Assembly (NCBI GenBank): GCA_965230415.1
Contig: CBDDKZ010000005.1
Span: 3,472,001 to 3,536,000 of the forward strand
Direction: 5' to 3'
Source: CBDDKZ01 sp965230415
Lineage (GTDB): Bacteria; Bacteroidota; Bacteroidia; Cytophagales; JAAEPT01
Length of the DNA: 64,000 nt
The notes below the pieces were generated by a model, which saw only the letters and a program-made list of their open reading frames with translations, was not told the origin of the DNA and searched no databases. Positions 1 through 9,440 of the stretch are shown here, one piece after another. Numbering within the stretch: position 1 is the first letter of the stretch; every line of letters begins with the position of its first letter. Made by a program: the position numbers and the translations under genes.

Positions 1-3000
1 TAAATGGCGTAGTGGTAGCCGGTGATCAAAATACCTACAGTGATGCGACCTTATCAGATGGCGATACGGTGATGGTGGTAATTACCTCGAACGAGACTTG
101 TCCGTCACCAACAACAGACACTGCCTATGTAACAATGGATGTAAATCCGAATTTGACACCAAATGTAACAGTAGTAGCGAGCTCTAATCCAATTTGCGCA
201 GGTGAGAACGTGATCTTCACGGTGACAGACTCTACCAACGGAGGAACAGACCCGACTTTCCAGTGGTTGGTAAATGGCGTAGTGGTAACAGGCGATCAGA
301 ATACCTTTAGCTCAACAACAATGTCCAATGGTGATACAGTAGTAGTTATCATGACTTCTAATGAGACATGTCTAACACAGGCGACAGATTCAGATACGAT
401 TATCATGAATGTAACGGGGGTTGTTGATCCGGTTGTAGCAATTGATATTGTAACGAATCCAATTTGTGATGGTGATTTAGGGCAACTGTTTGTTACTGAT
501 TCTACCAATGGAGGTACTGACCCTACCTTCCAGTGGTACGTGAACAGTGTGGCAGTAGGTATTGATAGCTCAGGTTATTCAAGTACAACATTTAATGATG
601 GTGATGTGGTGGTGGTTGTTATGACTTCTAATTCTACTTGTGCATCTGCACCAACAGATTCAGATACGGTAGTCATTAATGTTACGCCATTGATAGCGCC
701 AAATGTAGACCTAATTGGAGATACGATAATTTGTGATGGAGCAACAGCGAACTTCAGTGTGACTGATTCTACAGATGCAGGTAACGACCCAAGCTTCCAG
801 TGGTTGGTAAACGGGGTAGTGGTAGCTGGTGATCAAAATACCTACAATGATGCGACTTTGTCAGACGGTGATACCGTAATGGTGGTAATCACCTCCAATG
901 AAACTTGTCCGTTCCCTACTACTGATACCGCTTTTGTGACGATGGATGTTACTCCATTGGTAGCGCCAAATGTAGCGATGACAGGTGATACGGTAATTTG
1001 TGATGGAGCAACAGCGAACTTTAGCGTAACTGATTCCACGGACGCGGGCAGCGACCCAAGCTTCCAGTGGTTAGTAAATGGTGTCGTAGTAGCTGGTGAC
1101 CAAAATACCTACAGCGATGCGACTTTGTCAGACGGTGACACCGTAATGGTAGTGATTACTTCGAATGAGACTTGTCCGTTCCCAACTACCGATACAGCCT
1201 TTGTGACCATAGATGTGAATCCGAATTTAACACCGTCAGTTACAATGTCCACTAGTTCAAACCCAATCTGTTCCGGTGAGAATGTGACTTTCAGTGTAAC
1301 TGATTCTACTAATGGTGGTACAGACCCGAGCTTTCAATGGTTTGTAAATGGTGTTGTGGTGGCCGGTGATCAAAATACTTACAGCACTACGACCTTAAAC
1401 GACGGTGATACCATCGTTGTAGTTATGACTTCTAACGAGACTTGCCTGGCTCAAGCAACAGATTCGGATACTATTATTATCAGTGTCACAGGATTAGTTG
1501 ATCCTACGGTCAGTATTGATGTAGATGTGAATCCGGTTTGTGATGGGGACCTGGCCCAATTATTCGTGACCGATAGTACTGGAGGCGGATCTAATCCTAC
1601 GTTCCAATGGTATTTGAACAGTGTAGCGGTAGGTATTGATAGCGCCGGATATTCAAGTACAACATTTAACGATGGAGATGAAGTTGTAGTGGTTATGACA
1701 ACAAGCTCGTTATGTGCTTCTGCACCATCTGATTCGGATACGATTGTAATCAATGTAATTCCTTTGGTGGCACCGAACGTTGCAATGACTGGCGATACGC
1801 TTATTTGTGCCGGAACCACGGCCAACTTCAGTGTGACCGATTCAACAGGCGCAGGTAACGACCCAAGCTTCCAGTGGTTAGTAAACGGTGTAATAGTAGC
1901 TGGTGATCAAAATACTTACAGTGATGCTACTTTGTCGGATGGTGATACCGTTATGGTGGTGATTACATCGAACGAAACCTGTCCGTTCCCTACTACCGAT
2001 ACTGCTTATATTACGATGGATGTTACTCCATTGGTAGCGCCAAATGTAGCGATGACTGGTGATACGGTAATTTGTGATGGAGCAACAGCGAACTTTAGCG
2101 TAACTGATTCAACAGATGCCGGTAGCGACCCAAGCTTCCAGTGGTTAGTAAATGGTGTAGTGGTAGTGGGTGACCAAAATACCTACAGTGATGCGACCTT
2201 ATCAGATGGCGACACGGTGATGGTGGTGATTACTTCCAATGAGACTTGTCCGTTCCCAACAACCGATACGGCTTTTGTAACGATGGATGTAAATCCATTA
2301 ATGGCTCCAAATGTGGCTATGACTGGTGATACAGTAATTTGTGATAGTGAAATGGCTAACTTTAGTGTGACTGATTCTACAGACGCCGGTAACGACCCAA
2401 GCTTCCAGTGGTTGGTAAACGGGGTAGTGGTAGCTGGTGATCAAAATACCTACAGTGATGCGACTTTGTCAGACGGTGATACCGTAATGGTGGTAATCAC
2501 CTCCAATGAAACTTGTCCGTTCCCTACTACTGATACCGCTTTTGTGACGATGGATGTTACTCCATTGATAGCGCCAAATTTAGCGATGACTGGTGATACG
2601 GTAATTTGTGATGGAGCAACTGCAAACTTCAGTGTAACTGATTCAACAGATGCCGGTAGCGACCCAAGCTTCCAGTGGTTAGTAAATGGTGTAGTGGTAG
2701 CTGGTGATCAAAATACCTACAGTAATGCGACATTAGCTGACGGCGATACGGTGATGGTGGTGATTACTTCCAATGAGACTTGTCCGTTCCCAACAACCGA
2801 TACGGCTTTTGTTACAATGGATGTAAATCCGAATTTAACCCCTAATGTAACGCTTGTTGCCAGTGCGAATCCAATATGCGCAGGTGAAAATGTAATCTTT
2901 ACCATCACAGATTCTACCAATGGTGGATCGGATCCAACATTCCAGTGGTTTGTGAATGGTGTGGTCGTGGCAGGTGACCAGAATACGTTCAGTTCATCTA

Positions 3001-3900
3001 CATTGAATGATCAGGATACAGTAATTGTTATTATGACTTCAAATGAAACCTGTCTGGCTCAACCTACAGATGCTGATACAATAATCATGAACGTGACAGG
3101 AGTGGTTGATCCTATAGTTGCTATCGATGTGGATAATAATCCGATTTGTGCTGGCGATCTTGCTCAATTGTTTGTGACCGATAGCACAGGTGGTGGATCA
3201 GATCCATCATTCCAATGGTACGTGAATTCTGTAGCAGTTGGTTTAGACAGTGCCGGATTCTCTAGTACAAACTTTAATGATGGTGATGAAGTAGTAGTGG
3301 TTATGACTACAAATGCAGGTTGTGCTTCTGCTCCTAGCGATTCGGATACTATAGTGATGATAGTAAATCCATTGTTAGACCCTAATGTTGATTTGGTAGT
3401 GGATAATAACCCGATTTGTGCAGATGATACGGTGACCTTCTCTGTGACAGATTCCACAAATGGAGGGCTAAACCCTACTTTCCAATGGTTTATTAATGGA
3501 GTAGCTGTGGCAGGAGATCAAAATTCATTTACTTCTTCTACAATAAATGACCAGGATACTGTTGTTGTAGTAATGACTTCCAGCGAGACTTGTTTACTTC
3601 AGCCTACAGATAGCGATACGGTAATAATGAATGTTAATCCGAATTTAATGCCTTCAGTTACCATGACAGGAGCAAATCCAATATGTTCAGGAACTGAGGT
3701 GCCGTTTACAGTTACGGATTCTACGAATGGAGGAACCAACCCGGTATTCTCTTGGTATATCAATAGCACGCTGGTGGAGGTAGACAGTAATAGCTTCTCA
3801 TCATCGATCCTGACCGATGGAGACACTGTGCGTGTGGTGATGACCTCAAGCGAAACATGTCTAATGCAGGAAACAGATACGGCATTCGTTGTGATGTCAG
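1..3900 (+). repeat. Tandem 267-270 bp coding repeats with higher-order order
   Basis: Fifteen units lie in register, with the 'FQW' core (FSW in the last) near 252, 520, 795, 1062, 1330, 1600, 1870, 2137, 2404, 2671, 2938, 3208, 3478 and 3748, after a partial first unit. They fall into types: A ('NPICAGENV', DSTNGG), B ('FQWYVNSVAVG') and C ('DAGSDPSFQWLVNG'). The order is C|A B C C|A B C C C C|A B and two variants. Units 4 and 10 are almost identical at the DNA level over about 180 bp, third codon positions included. That points to recent duplication or gene conversion. Confidence 0.88.
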
Positions 3901-6896
3901 TAGAGGATCAAATGGTTGGAGGTCTGTTAACCGGTCCTGATTCAGTATGTGATGGAGCAATAACTTCATTAACGCTTACGGGATCAAATGGTCCAATTCA
4001 GTGGCAAGTAAGCTTACCGAATGGAAATTGGACAAACCTGGGAGCCCCGACTACAGATACCGTACTTGTAGCGGTAGGTAACGTGAATACACCAGTACTT
4101 TATTACAGAGCGATCTTGGGATCAGGTATGTGTGCAGATACTTCGAACGTAGATACATTGATCTCTTACCTGTGCTGTGAAATTGTGTCTGATGTGTTTA
4201 TAGAGCCATTAGGGCCAATAGAGTTCTGTCTGGGTGGTGACACCTTGTTATCAGTTACAAATACTGATATTCCAGCCGGATATTTATATAGCTGGTTTGA
4301 GGTAGGTGATACTATTAACCCGATTACTGGCCCTACGGCAGATTTGGATACGTTTAGAGTAGCAGATGCGGGTACCTACTTTGTAAGAGTAACAATGCCT
4401 GGTTTAAGTACTTGCTATACCAATTCTAATGAGTTGGAGATCAATACATTAGCTCTTCCTGATCCTGGAATTGCTGCAGCTGTACCATCTATTATTTGTG
4501 ATGGCCAGACTTCACAAATACAATTGACAGGCTCATTAGGCAATGTAATGTGGCAATCTTCTGACAATGGTGTGGATTGGACAGATTTACCAACTCAGAC
4601 CGATACATTATTAAATGTGAATCCGGATACCAGTACCACTCCAATGTTCTACAGAGCGGTAGTGGAGAATAGTGGAATATGTTACGATACTTCTAATATA
4701 GCGACGGTGGATGTGTTAACTCAGTCAGTTGTCGGAAACCTGTTAGCAAGCGTTGATTCTATTTGTGATAATCAAACAGCTACATTTGTAGTAAGCAGCT
4801 ACAGCGGTGGAAATATCCAGTGGCAAGATTCTAGCGCTACAGGTTGGAATGACATTGTTGGAGAGAACGATGATACCCTGTCGATTATTCCAGGGGTAGG
4901 TGAACACACCTATCGTGTAGTGGTTGGAAATAATAGCTGTGCAGACACATCCATGACGGTGAGTATTGATGTAGTGGATATACCCGTGCTTGGTATTACC
5001 ACTGCCGATCCAAATCCGGTTTGTGTAGGAGAAGCTGTAGATGTTATTATTACCGGTCATTCTGGAAATATCCAGTGGCAGCAGTTTGATGGCACAGATT
5101 GGAACGATCTAACAGGTGAAACAAATGATACCATAACTGTTACACCGGCAATTGGTACTAGCGATTACCGCGTTGTATTGGATACATATGGGCTTTGTGG
5201 GGATACATCAGCAATCGTTCAGGTTGTTGCCGTAGATCTTCCGGTTGGAGGAACGATGTTGCCTATCGAAGATTCTATCTGTCATGGTGAAGCATTGACT
5301 CTTGAACTTATCAACGTATCCGGTACCGTTGTACACTGGCAGGACTCAATCCCGGGAATAAATGGTTGGAACGAAATAGCATTTACCGATTCTTTCGAAT
5401 ACACCATTGTGGGTGACGAGCTGAACCCGCTTGTATTCTACAGAGCCGTGGTTTCGAATAACGTTTGTACCGATACTTCTACAATGGCTGTAGTATATAC
5501 TATGCCGTTAGTAACAACAAATGTAGATGTAGCAGGGTCCGATACTATCTGCGATGGAGAGGATGCGATATTCTATGTAACAGATTCTACCGGTGGAGGA
5601 AACAACCCCACCTTTATTTGGTCTCTTAACGGAATCGAAATTGGTCAGGGCGATTCTATAACCATATCAGGGTTGACCAACGGAGCTAACCTCGCTGTTA
5701 ATATGATCAGTGATTCCATATGTGCAGATGATCATGCAACTCCGTTTAGCATTACAGTAAATCCTCTAATTGACCCTGAGGTGGAAATAGCTGCGGAGAC
5801 AAATGTAGCTTGCCAGGGAGATTTGATGGTGTTTACAGTAACCGGTGTTGTGAATGGTGGCCATGATCCTGTATTTGAATGGTTTGTTAATAATGTTTCT
5901 ACCGGCGTATTTGATACCATTTATTCAACCACAGAACTCAATGACAGGGATGAGGTGATGGTAATTATGACACCTTCGGTAGATGCATGTTATGATGTTG
6001 AAGAGCCCATTGCTTCAGTAATCGTAGTAATTATTGACGATAACCCTTCTGCCGGACAAGTGCATCCTATTGACACCACATTCTGTTACGGAGGTGAAGT
6101 AGATGTTTACCTGGAGTCCTATTTAGGAAGTATTAGCTGGCAGTGGAGTACAGATAACCTTACTTTTACTGATATAGAAGATCAGCATAACCCGACAGTG
6201 CACATAGATCCAACTGAGTATACCGGTGAGGACATTGTAGAACCTACCACTACTTACATAAGAGCTATTATCACTAATGGAGTTTGTGCTTCGGTAACTA
6301 CAGATACGATTGCATTGACCGAATATCCTCCTTTGGATGCGGATATTATTACCGATTATAACTGTGATGTACAGTATCCATTGTATATGAGTGCTTCTTA
6401 TGAGGTGGGTAATCCATATACAGAATTGACGGCGTGGTATACCAGTAATAATGGAGATAACTATGGCCTGTATACCGAAAATCCGGACAGCACCACTATT
6501 ACACTTACAGGTTTAACCGTTATTAGTAATGTGTATTTTAGAGCGGAATTCGCAAATGAGATTGGCTGTACAGATACCATCATAGAGCTTGTTGAAGAAT
6601 GTCCGGTGCCGGAAGTAGATATTCCGGATGGATTAACAGACAACAATGACAACATGAATGACGTATTTTATATAGACAACATCTGGTATTATCCTAACAA
6701 TGAACTGAGAGTATACAACAGATGGGGTAGCCTGGTTTATAGAATCAGCCCTTATAATAACAATTGGAAAGGAACTTATATGGATACCGGATTACCACTT
6801 CCAGAGGCTGCTTATTACTACATTTTAGAATTAGACACCACGAAGAAAGGTAATGATAGTAAAGTTTTACACGGAGATGTGACCATATTTAGATAA
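1..6896 (+). CDS. Giant repeat adhesin, 3' part, T9SS type B sorting domain
   Basis: The reading frame is open from the first bases of the window, so the N-terminus lies upstream; about 2,297 codons are visible. Roughly the first 1,300 residues are about 15 tandem Ig/PKD-like units of 89-90 residues. Each carries a 'DPSFQWLVNG' core, 'SDGDTV', a central 'TSNETC' cysteine and a second cysteine in 'ICDG'. Further, more diverged Ig-like units (cores such as 'IQWQ') follow to about residue 2,180. The last 90 or so residues, with 'LRVYNRWGSLVY' and a 'YYYILEL' strand, match the gliding-motility C-terminal (CHU_C, T9SS type B) sorting domain. The protein is therefore expected to be exported by T9SS and held on the cell surface as an adhesin or SprB-like filament. 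The next gene, 21 bp downstream, is PorP/SprF, the usual partner. The bound target cannot be told from sequence. Confidence 0.9.
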   Translation, partial: NGVVVAGDQNTYSDATLSDGDTVMVVITSNETCPSPTTDTAYVTMDVNPNLTPNVTVVASSNPICAGENVIFTVTDSTNGGTDPTFQWLVNGVVVTGDQNTFSSTTMSNGDTVVVIMTSNETCLTQATDSDTIIMNVTGVVDPVVAIDIVTNPICDGDLGQLFVTDSTNGGTDPTFQWYVNSVAVGIDSSGYSSTTFNDGDVVVVVMTSNSTCASAPTDSDTVVINVTPLIAPNVDLIGDTIICDGATANFSVTDSTDAGNDPSFQWLVNGVVVAGDQNTYNDATLSDGDTVMVVITSNETCPFPTTDTAFVTMDVTPLVAPNVAMTGDTVICDGATANFSVTDSTDAGSDPSFQWLVNGVVVAGDQNTYSDATLSDGDTVMVVITSNETCPFPTTDTAFVTIDVNPNLTPSVTMSTSSNPICSGENVTFSVTDSTNGGTDPSFQWFVNGVVVAGDQNTYSTTTLNDGDTIVVVMTSNETCLAQATDSDTIIISVTGLVDPTVSIDVDVNPVCDGDLAQLFVTDSTGGGSNPTFQWYLNSVAVGIDSAGYSSTTFNDGDEVVVVMTTSSLCASAPSDSDTIVINVIPLVAPNVAMTGDTLICAGTTANFSVTDSTGAGNDPSFQWLVNGVIVAGDQNTYSDATLSDGDTVMVVITSNETCPFPTTDTAYITMDVTPLVAPNVAMTGDTVICDGATANFSVTDSTDAGSDPSFQWLVNGVVVVGDQNTYSDATLSDGDTVMVVITSNETCPFPTTDTAFVTMDVNPLMAPNVAMTGDTVICDSEMANFSVTDSTDAGNDPSFQWLVNGVVVAGDQNTYSDATLSDGDTVMVVITSNETCPFPTTDTAFVTMDVTPLIAPNLAMTGDTVICDGATANFSVTDSTDAGSDPSFQWLVNGVVVAGDQNTYSNATLADGDTVMVVITSNETCPFPTTDTAFVTMDVNPNLTPNVTLVASANPICAGENVIFTITDSTNGGSDPTFQWFVNGVVVAGDQNTFSSSTLNDQDTVIVIMTSNETCLAQPTDADTIIMNVTGVVDPIVAIDVDNNPICAGDLAQLFVTDSTGGGSDPSFQWYVNSVAVGLDSAGFSSTNFNDGDEVVVVMTTNAGCASAPSDSDTIVMIVNPLLDPNVDLVVDNNPICADDTVTFSVTDSTNGGLNPTFQWFINGVAVAGDQNSFTSSTINDQDTVVVVMTSSETCLLQPTDSDTVIMNVNPNLMPSVTMTGANPICSGTEVPFTVTDSTNGGTNPVFSWYINSTLVEVDSNSFSSSILTDGDTVRVVMTSSETCLMQETDTAFVVMSVEDQMVGGLLTGPDSVCDGAITSLTLTGSNGPIQWQVSLPNGNWTNLGAPTTDTVLVAVGNVNTPVLYYRAILGSGMCADTSNVDTLISYLCCEIVSDVFIEPLGPIEFCLGGDTLLSVTNTDIPAGYLYSWFEVGDTINPITGPTADLDTFRVADAGTYFVRVTMPGLSTCYTNSNELEINTLALPDPGIAAAVPSIICDGQTSQIQLTGSLGNVMWQSSDNGVDWTDLPTQTDTLLNVNPDTSTTPMFYRAVVENSGICYDTSNIATVDVLTQSVVGNLLASVDSICDNQTATFVVSSYSGGNIQWQDSSATGWNDIVGENDDTLSIIPGVGEHTYRVVVGNNSCADTSMTVSIDVVDIPVLGITTADPNPVCVGEAVDVIITGHSGNIQWQQFDGTDWNDLTGETNDTITVTPAIGTSDYRVVLDTYGLCGDTSAIVQVVAVDLPVGGTMLPIEDSICHGEALTLELINVSGTVVHWQDSIPGINGWNEIAFTDSFEYTIVGDELNPLVFYRAVVSNNVCTDTSTMAVVYTMPLVTTNVDVAGSDTICDGEDAIFYVTDSTGGGNNPTFIWSLNGIEIGQGDSITISGLTNGANLAVNMISDSICADDHATPFSITVNPLIDPEVEIAAETNVACQGDLMVFTVTGVVNGGHDPVFEWFVNNVSTGVFDTIYSTTELNDRDEVMVIMTPSVDACYDVEEPIASVIVVIIDDNPSAGQVHPIDTTFCYGGEVDVYLESYLGSISWQWSTDNLTFTDIEDQHNPTVHIDPTEYTGEDIVEPTTTYIRAIITNGVCASVTTDTIALTEYPPLDADIITDYNCDVQYPLYMSASYEVGNPYTELTAWYTSNNGDNYGLYTENPDSTTITLTGLTVISNVYFRAEFANEIGCTDTIIELVEECPVPEVDIPDGLTDNNDNMNDVFYIDNIWYYPNNELRVYNRWGSLVYRISPYNNNWKGTYMDTGLPLPEAAYYYILELDTTKKGNDSKVLHGDVTIFR

Positions 6897-6917
6897 TAAA
6901 CTTAGTAGGAGTATTAC

Positions 6918-7916
6918 ATGAGAAAAGTAGTTGCTTTAATTTGTTCTTTTTTTATAATTTCAGGCTTTTTATGGGCTCAGCAAATGCCACATTATAGTAA
7001 TTATATAATGAATAATTACTTGATTAACCCTGCTGTTGGTGGCTCTTATGGTTTTTGGAATGCTAAGGTAGGTTACCGAAATCAGTGGAGTAATTTGATA
7101 AAAAGGAATGAATTTGGAAAGCGAGGTTTTAATACGGCATTTGCAACCGTGCATGGTCCTATTAACTATCCGGATCCCCGATTGAGACACAGAGATAAGA
7201 AGCCTCATCATGGTGTGGGAGGTTTTGTTTTTAGTGATATTACAGGGCCGTTAAAGTATAACGGAGGTTTTGTCTCCTATTCTTTCCATAAGCATTTCTC
7301 CAGGCGATTTACAGCATCTATTGGTCTAAATCTGGGAGTTAAAGAGTTTGTGATTAATTGGGATCAGGTGCGTTTTATTGAAGAGCCTGATGATCCCCTT
7401 GCCGTTGAAAGTGTTCAACGTAATGTGTTACCCGATGCCAATATCGGAGGATTTCTTTATTCAGATTTTATGTATTTCGGTATAACAGTAGATCAACTGT
7501 TTAGAAGTAGACTAACAGTTCGAGACCCCAATAACCCGGCACTGAGTTTAGATAATGAAGCACGTTTACGAAATCACTATTTTGTCACAGGGGGGTATAA
7601 GTTTGAAATGACACGTGACTTTTTCTTTTATCCTTCAGCTATGGTAGAATATGTATATGGTTCACGTTTGCAATTTGATCTCAATGCACGTTTCTTATAT
7701 TCTGATTATGTTTGGTTGGGGATTGCCTATCGTAATATGGATGCAGTTTCACTATTGATCGAATATATAGTGGATGATACCTGGGAAATTGGCTATGCAT
7801 TTGATATGACTTTCTCTGAGCTGGTTCAGTATCACCTGGGTACTCACGAAATTATTTTGGGAGTACGTTGGGCAAATCCAAAGAAACAGGTGATGTGTCC
7901 GGCAAAATATTGGTAG
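6918..7916 (+). CDS. PorP/SprF family T9SS membrane protein
   Basis: 332 residues, the usual length for this family. An N-terminal signal peptide ends near 'LWAQQ'. The family opening follows: 'MPHYSNYIMNNYLINPA' and a conserved 'YRNQW'. The rest is strand-rich, as expected of an outer-membrane beta-barrel. PorP/SprF proteins are typically encoded directly after large T9SS type B adhesins and help deliver or anchor them at the cell surface, as SprF does for SprB. Here the gene follows the giant adhesin by 21 bp on the same strand, so the two are probably co-transcribed. The ATG at 6918 has a purine-rich 'taggag' just upstream. The family assignment is firm; specificity for the neighbouring adhesin is inferred from position. 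Confidence 0.9.
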   Translation: MRKVVALICSFFIISGFLWAQQMPHYSNYIMNNYLINPAVGGSYGFWNAKVGYRNQWSNLIKRNEFGKRGFNTAFATVHGPINYPDPRLRHRDKKPHHGVGGFVFSDITGPLKYNGGFVSYSFHKHFSRRFTASIGLNLGVKEFVINWDQVRFIEEPDDPLAVESVQRNVLPDANIGGFLYSDFMYFGITVDQLFRSRLTVRDPNNPALSLDNEARLRNHYFVTGGYKFEMTRDFFFYPSAMVEYVYGSRLQFDLNARFLYSDYVWLGIAYRNMDAVSLLIEYIVDDTWEIGYAFDMTFSELVQYHLGTHEIILGVRWANPKKQVMCPAKYW

Positions 7917-7975
7917 ATTTTTTTGGCACAGTAATTGTTCAACTGTTAGTAGTAAAAACTTACTGTTAACTAATT

Positions 7976-8320
7976 ATGAATAAGATTTCATTTTTGTTGC
8001 TGGTGATTTCATCGCTGCTCATTGTATGCTCTTGTAAAAAAGATGAAGGAGATTCCGGTGATATAACTCTTTTTAATGGGAGCCAATCAATCTTAGATAA
8101 TAATTCCATACAATTTCATTTTGACGATGTCTATAGAATTGTACAAGGGTATGTCAATACAGGGAAATTAGTTTCCAATGACTCTTGTGCCGATCTTATA
8201 GATACTAATAATAGAATAGTAACCATTGATTATGAAGATGGATCTTGTGATTCACATCTAAATGTCTGGATAAGAGATGAATCAATTACTTATGGAGAGT
8301 TGCCACTTTCATGTCAATAA
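7976..8320 (+). CDS. Small lipoprotein, shortened paralogue of the next gene
   Basis: 114 residues. A hydrophobic N-terminus ends in a lipobox-like 'VCSC' followed by 'KKDEG', so export and lipidation at Cys20 are likely. After it, 'LDNNSIQFHFDDVYRIVQ' matches 'VDNNKMQSEFDDVFRIVQ' in the lipoprotein encoded 53 bp downstream. The end, 'VTIDYEDGSCDSHLNVWIRD', resembles both an early segment and the C-terminal segment of that neighbour. The gene therefore looks like a tandem duplicate that lost its central region, or a naturally short family member. No function can be assigned. It starts 59 bp after the PorP/SprF gene and could share its transcript. Confidence 0.7.
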   Translation: MNKISFLLLVISSLLIVCSCKKDEGDSGDITLFNGSQSILDNNSIQFHFDDVYRIVQGYVNTGKLVSNDSCADLIDTNNRIVTIDYEDGSCDSHLNVWIRDESITYGELPLSCQ

Positions 8321-8372
8321 TAGCGTATAATAAATCGAAATTCAAAGTTGAAAATCAGTTAATATAAAAATT

Positions 8373-9197
8373 ATGAAAAAGATTCAATTGTTTTTATGCC
8401 TTGCTTGCGCAGCACTAATAGCTACTTCTTGTGAGAAGAAAGATGACTTGGCAAACGAAGATAAAGCCGATATAACGAACACTCAATCTACCGTTGATAA
8501 TAACAAAATGCAGTCTGAATTCGATGATGTTTTTAGAATCGTTCAGGAAGAAATGAATGCGAATTCATCCAATTTAAAAATGAACTCCTGTGCTACGGTA
8601 ACCATCGATACCACAGTAAAAAGAGTGACTATCGATTTTGGTGATGGGTGTACAGATGCCTATCAAACCGAACGTAAAGGAATAATATATGTTGATTATA
8701 CTTTACCATTAGGTGAAGCGGGGGCTAGCTGGACAGTTTCTCTGGATGATTATTATGTAAATGGTGATCATCTTGAAGGTAGTAAATCGGTGACTTATGA
8801 AGGTGTAGTTGATGGAAGTGAACGATGGAAAATAGCAGTTACAGGAGGGAAGCTGACTTTGGAAGAAGGCGATGTTATGACATGGGAATCTACACGATAT
8901 AGATCTTTAACTGATAATAACGGAACGGCACTGGTATATTTAGACGATACTTATGAGATTTGGGGGACTGCTTCCGGTGTGAACAGAGATGGTCTGGCAT
9001 ATACCATGGATGTCGCAGAAACAACCCCATTGGTAGTGGATATTCTTTGCTGGATAACCACAAGACTACCCAAATCAGGTATTATTAGTATTAAACCCGA
9101 AGGGTTATTGGTGAGAGAAGTGGACTACGGCGACGGTACCTGTGATGCGAAATTCACATTAACGGTTGCTGGTCAGTCTATTGAAATTGGAATTTGA
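8373..9197 (+). CDS. Putative lipoprotein of unknown function
   Basis: 274 residues. The signal peptide ends in the lipobox 'ATSC' followed by 'EKKDD', typical of Bacteroidota surface or periplasmic lipoproteins. The body is rich in beta strand and carries two similar 'VTIDFGDGCTD' / 'VDYGDGTCDA' segments near residues 91 and 250, each with a cysteine. I do not recognise a named family. The shorter paralogue just upstream shares the N-terminal third. A Bacteroidota-type promoter and tRNA-Gln follow, so this gene ends its transcription unit. Lipoprotein status is confident; the role is unknown. Confidence 0.75.
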   Translation: MKKIQLFLCLACAALIATSCEKKDDLANEDKADITNTQSTVDNNKMQSEFDDVFRIVQEEMNANSSNLKMNSCATVTIDTTVKRVTIDFGDGCTDAYQTERKGIIYVDYTLPLGEAGASWTVSLDDYYVNGDHLEGSKSVTYEGVVDGSERWKIAVTGGKLTLEEGDVMTWESTRYRSLTDNNGTALVYLDDTYEIWGTASGVNRDGLAYTMDVAETTPLVVDILCWITTRLPKSGIISIKPEGLLVREVDYGDGTCDAKFTLTVAGQSIEIGI

Positions 9198-9237
9198 TAG
9201 TAACAGCATTTAATACTGAAAAAATGTAACAGACTAG

Positions 9238-9268
9238 TTGTGTAATATTAATTAATCTGTTACATTTG
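9238..9268 (+). promoter_or_regulatory. Bacteroidota sigma-A promoter for tRNA-Gln
   Basis: TTG at 9238-9240, a 20-bp spacer, then TACATTTG at 9261-9268. This fits the Bacteroidota consensus TTG-N19-21-TAnnTTTG. The -7 element ends 22 bp before the tRNA 5' end. Confidence 0.75.
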
Positions 9269-9290
9269 CAGTCCAATTACGGAAAATGAT

Positions 9291-9363
9291 TGTTCCATGG
9301 TGTAACTGGCAACACGTCTGGTTTTGGTCCAGAAGAGTCTAGGTTCGAGCCCTAGTGGAACAA
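9291..9363 (+). tRNA. tRNA-Gln (TTG)
   Basis: A full cloverleaf can be drawn. The 7-bp acceptor stem TGTTCCA/TGGAACA is perfect, the anticodon stem TCTGG/CCAGA encloses a seven-base loop with anticodon TTG at 9324-9326, and the T stem CTAGG/CCTAG encloses TTCGAGC. The discriminator base is A. CCA is not encoded. Anticodon TTG reads CAA, so this is glutamine tRNA. Confidence 0.95.
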
Positions 9364-9367
9364 CGAA

Positions 9368-9403
9368 AAATAAACCGAGCATAAAAGCTCGGTTTATTTA
9401 TTT
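9368..9403 (+). terminator. Intrinsic terminator after tRNA-Gln
   Basis: A 13-bp perfect stem (9368-9380 with 9387-9399), loop ATAAAA, followed by a T-rich tail. It lies between the tRNA and prs, so it either ends the tRNA transcript or attenuates read-through into prs. Confidence 0.8.
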
Positions 9404-9440
9404 AGTCGAACTGGATAATAAAAAGTCAAGCCTCAATTCT

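Noticed and set aside
842..3457. Long minus-strand open frames opposite the adhesin repeats
   Set aside because: They are shadows of the repeated plus-strand codons and recur with each repeat unit.
1..3900. Tandem repeats considered as a CRISPR array
   Set aside because: Units are 267-270 bp, in frame and diverged; there are no short repeats with unique spacers.
9324..9440. Longer N-terminus for prs
   Set aside because: The extension is encoded by the tRNA-Gln gene and its terminator; the ATG at 9441 gives the normal protein.
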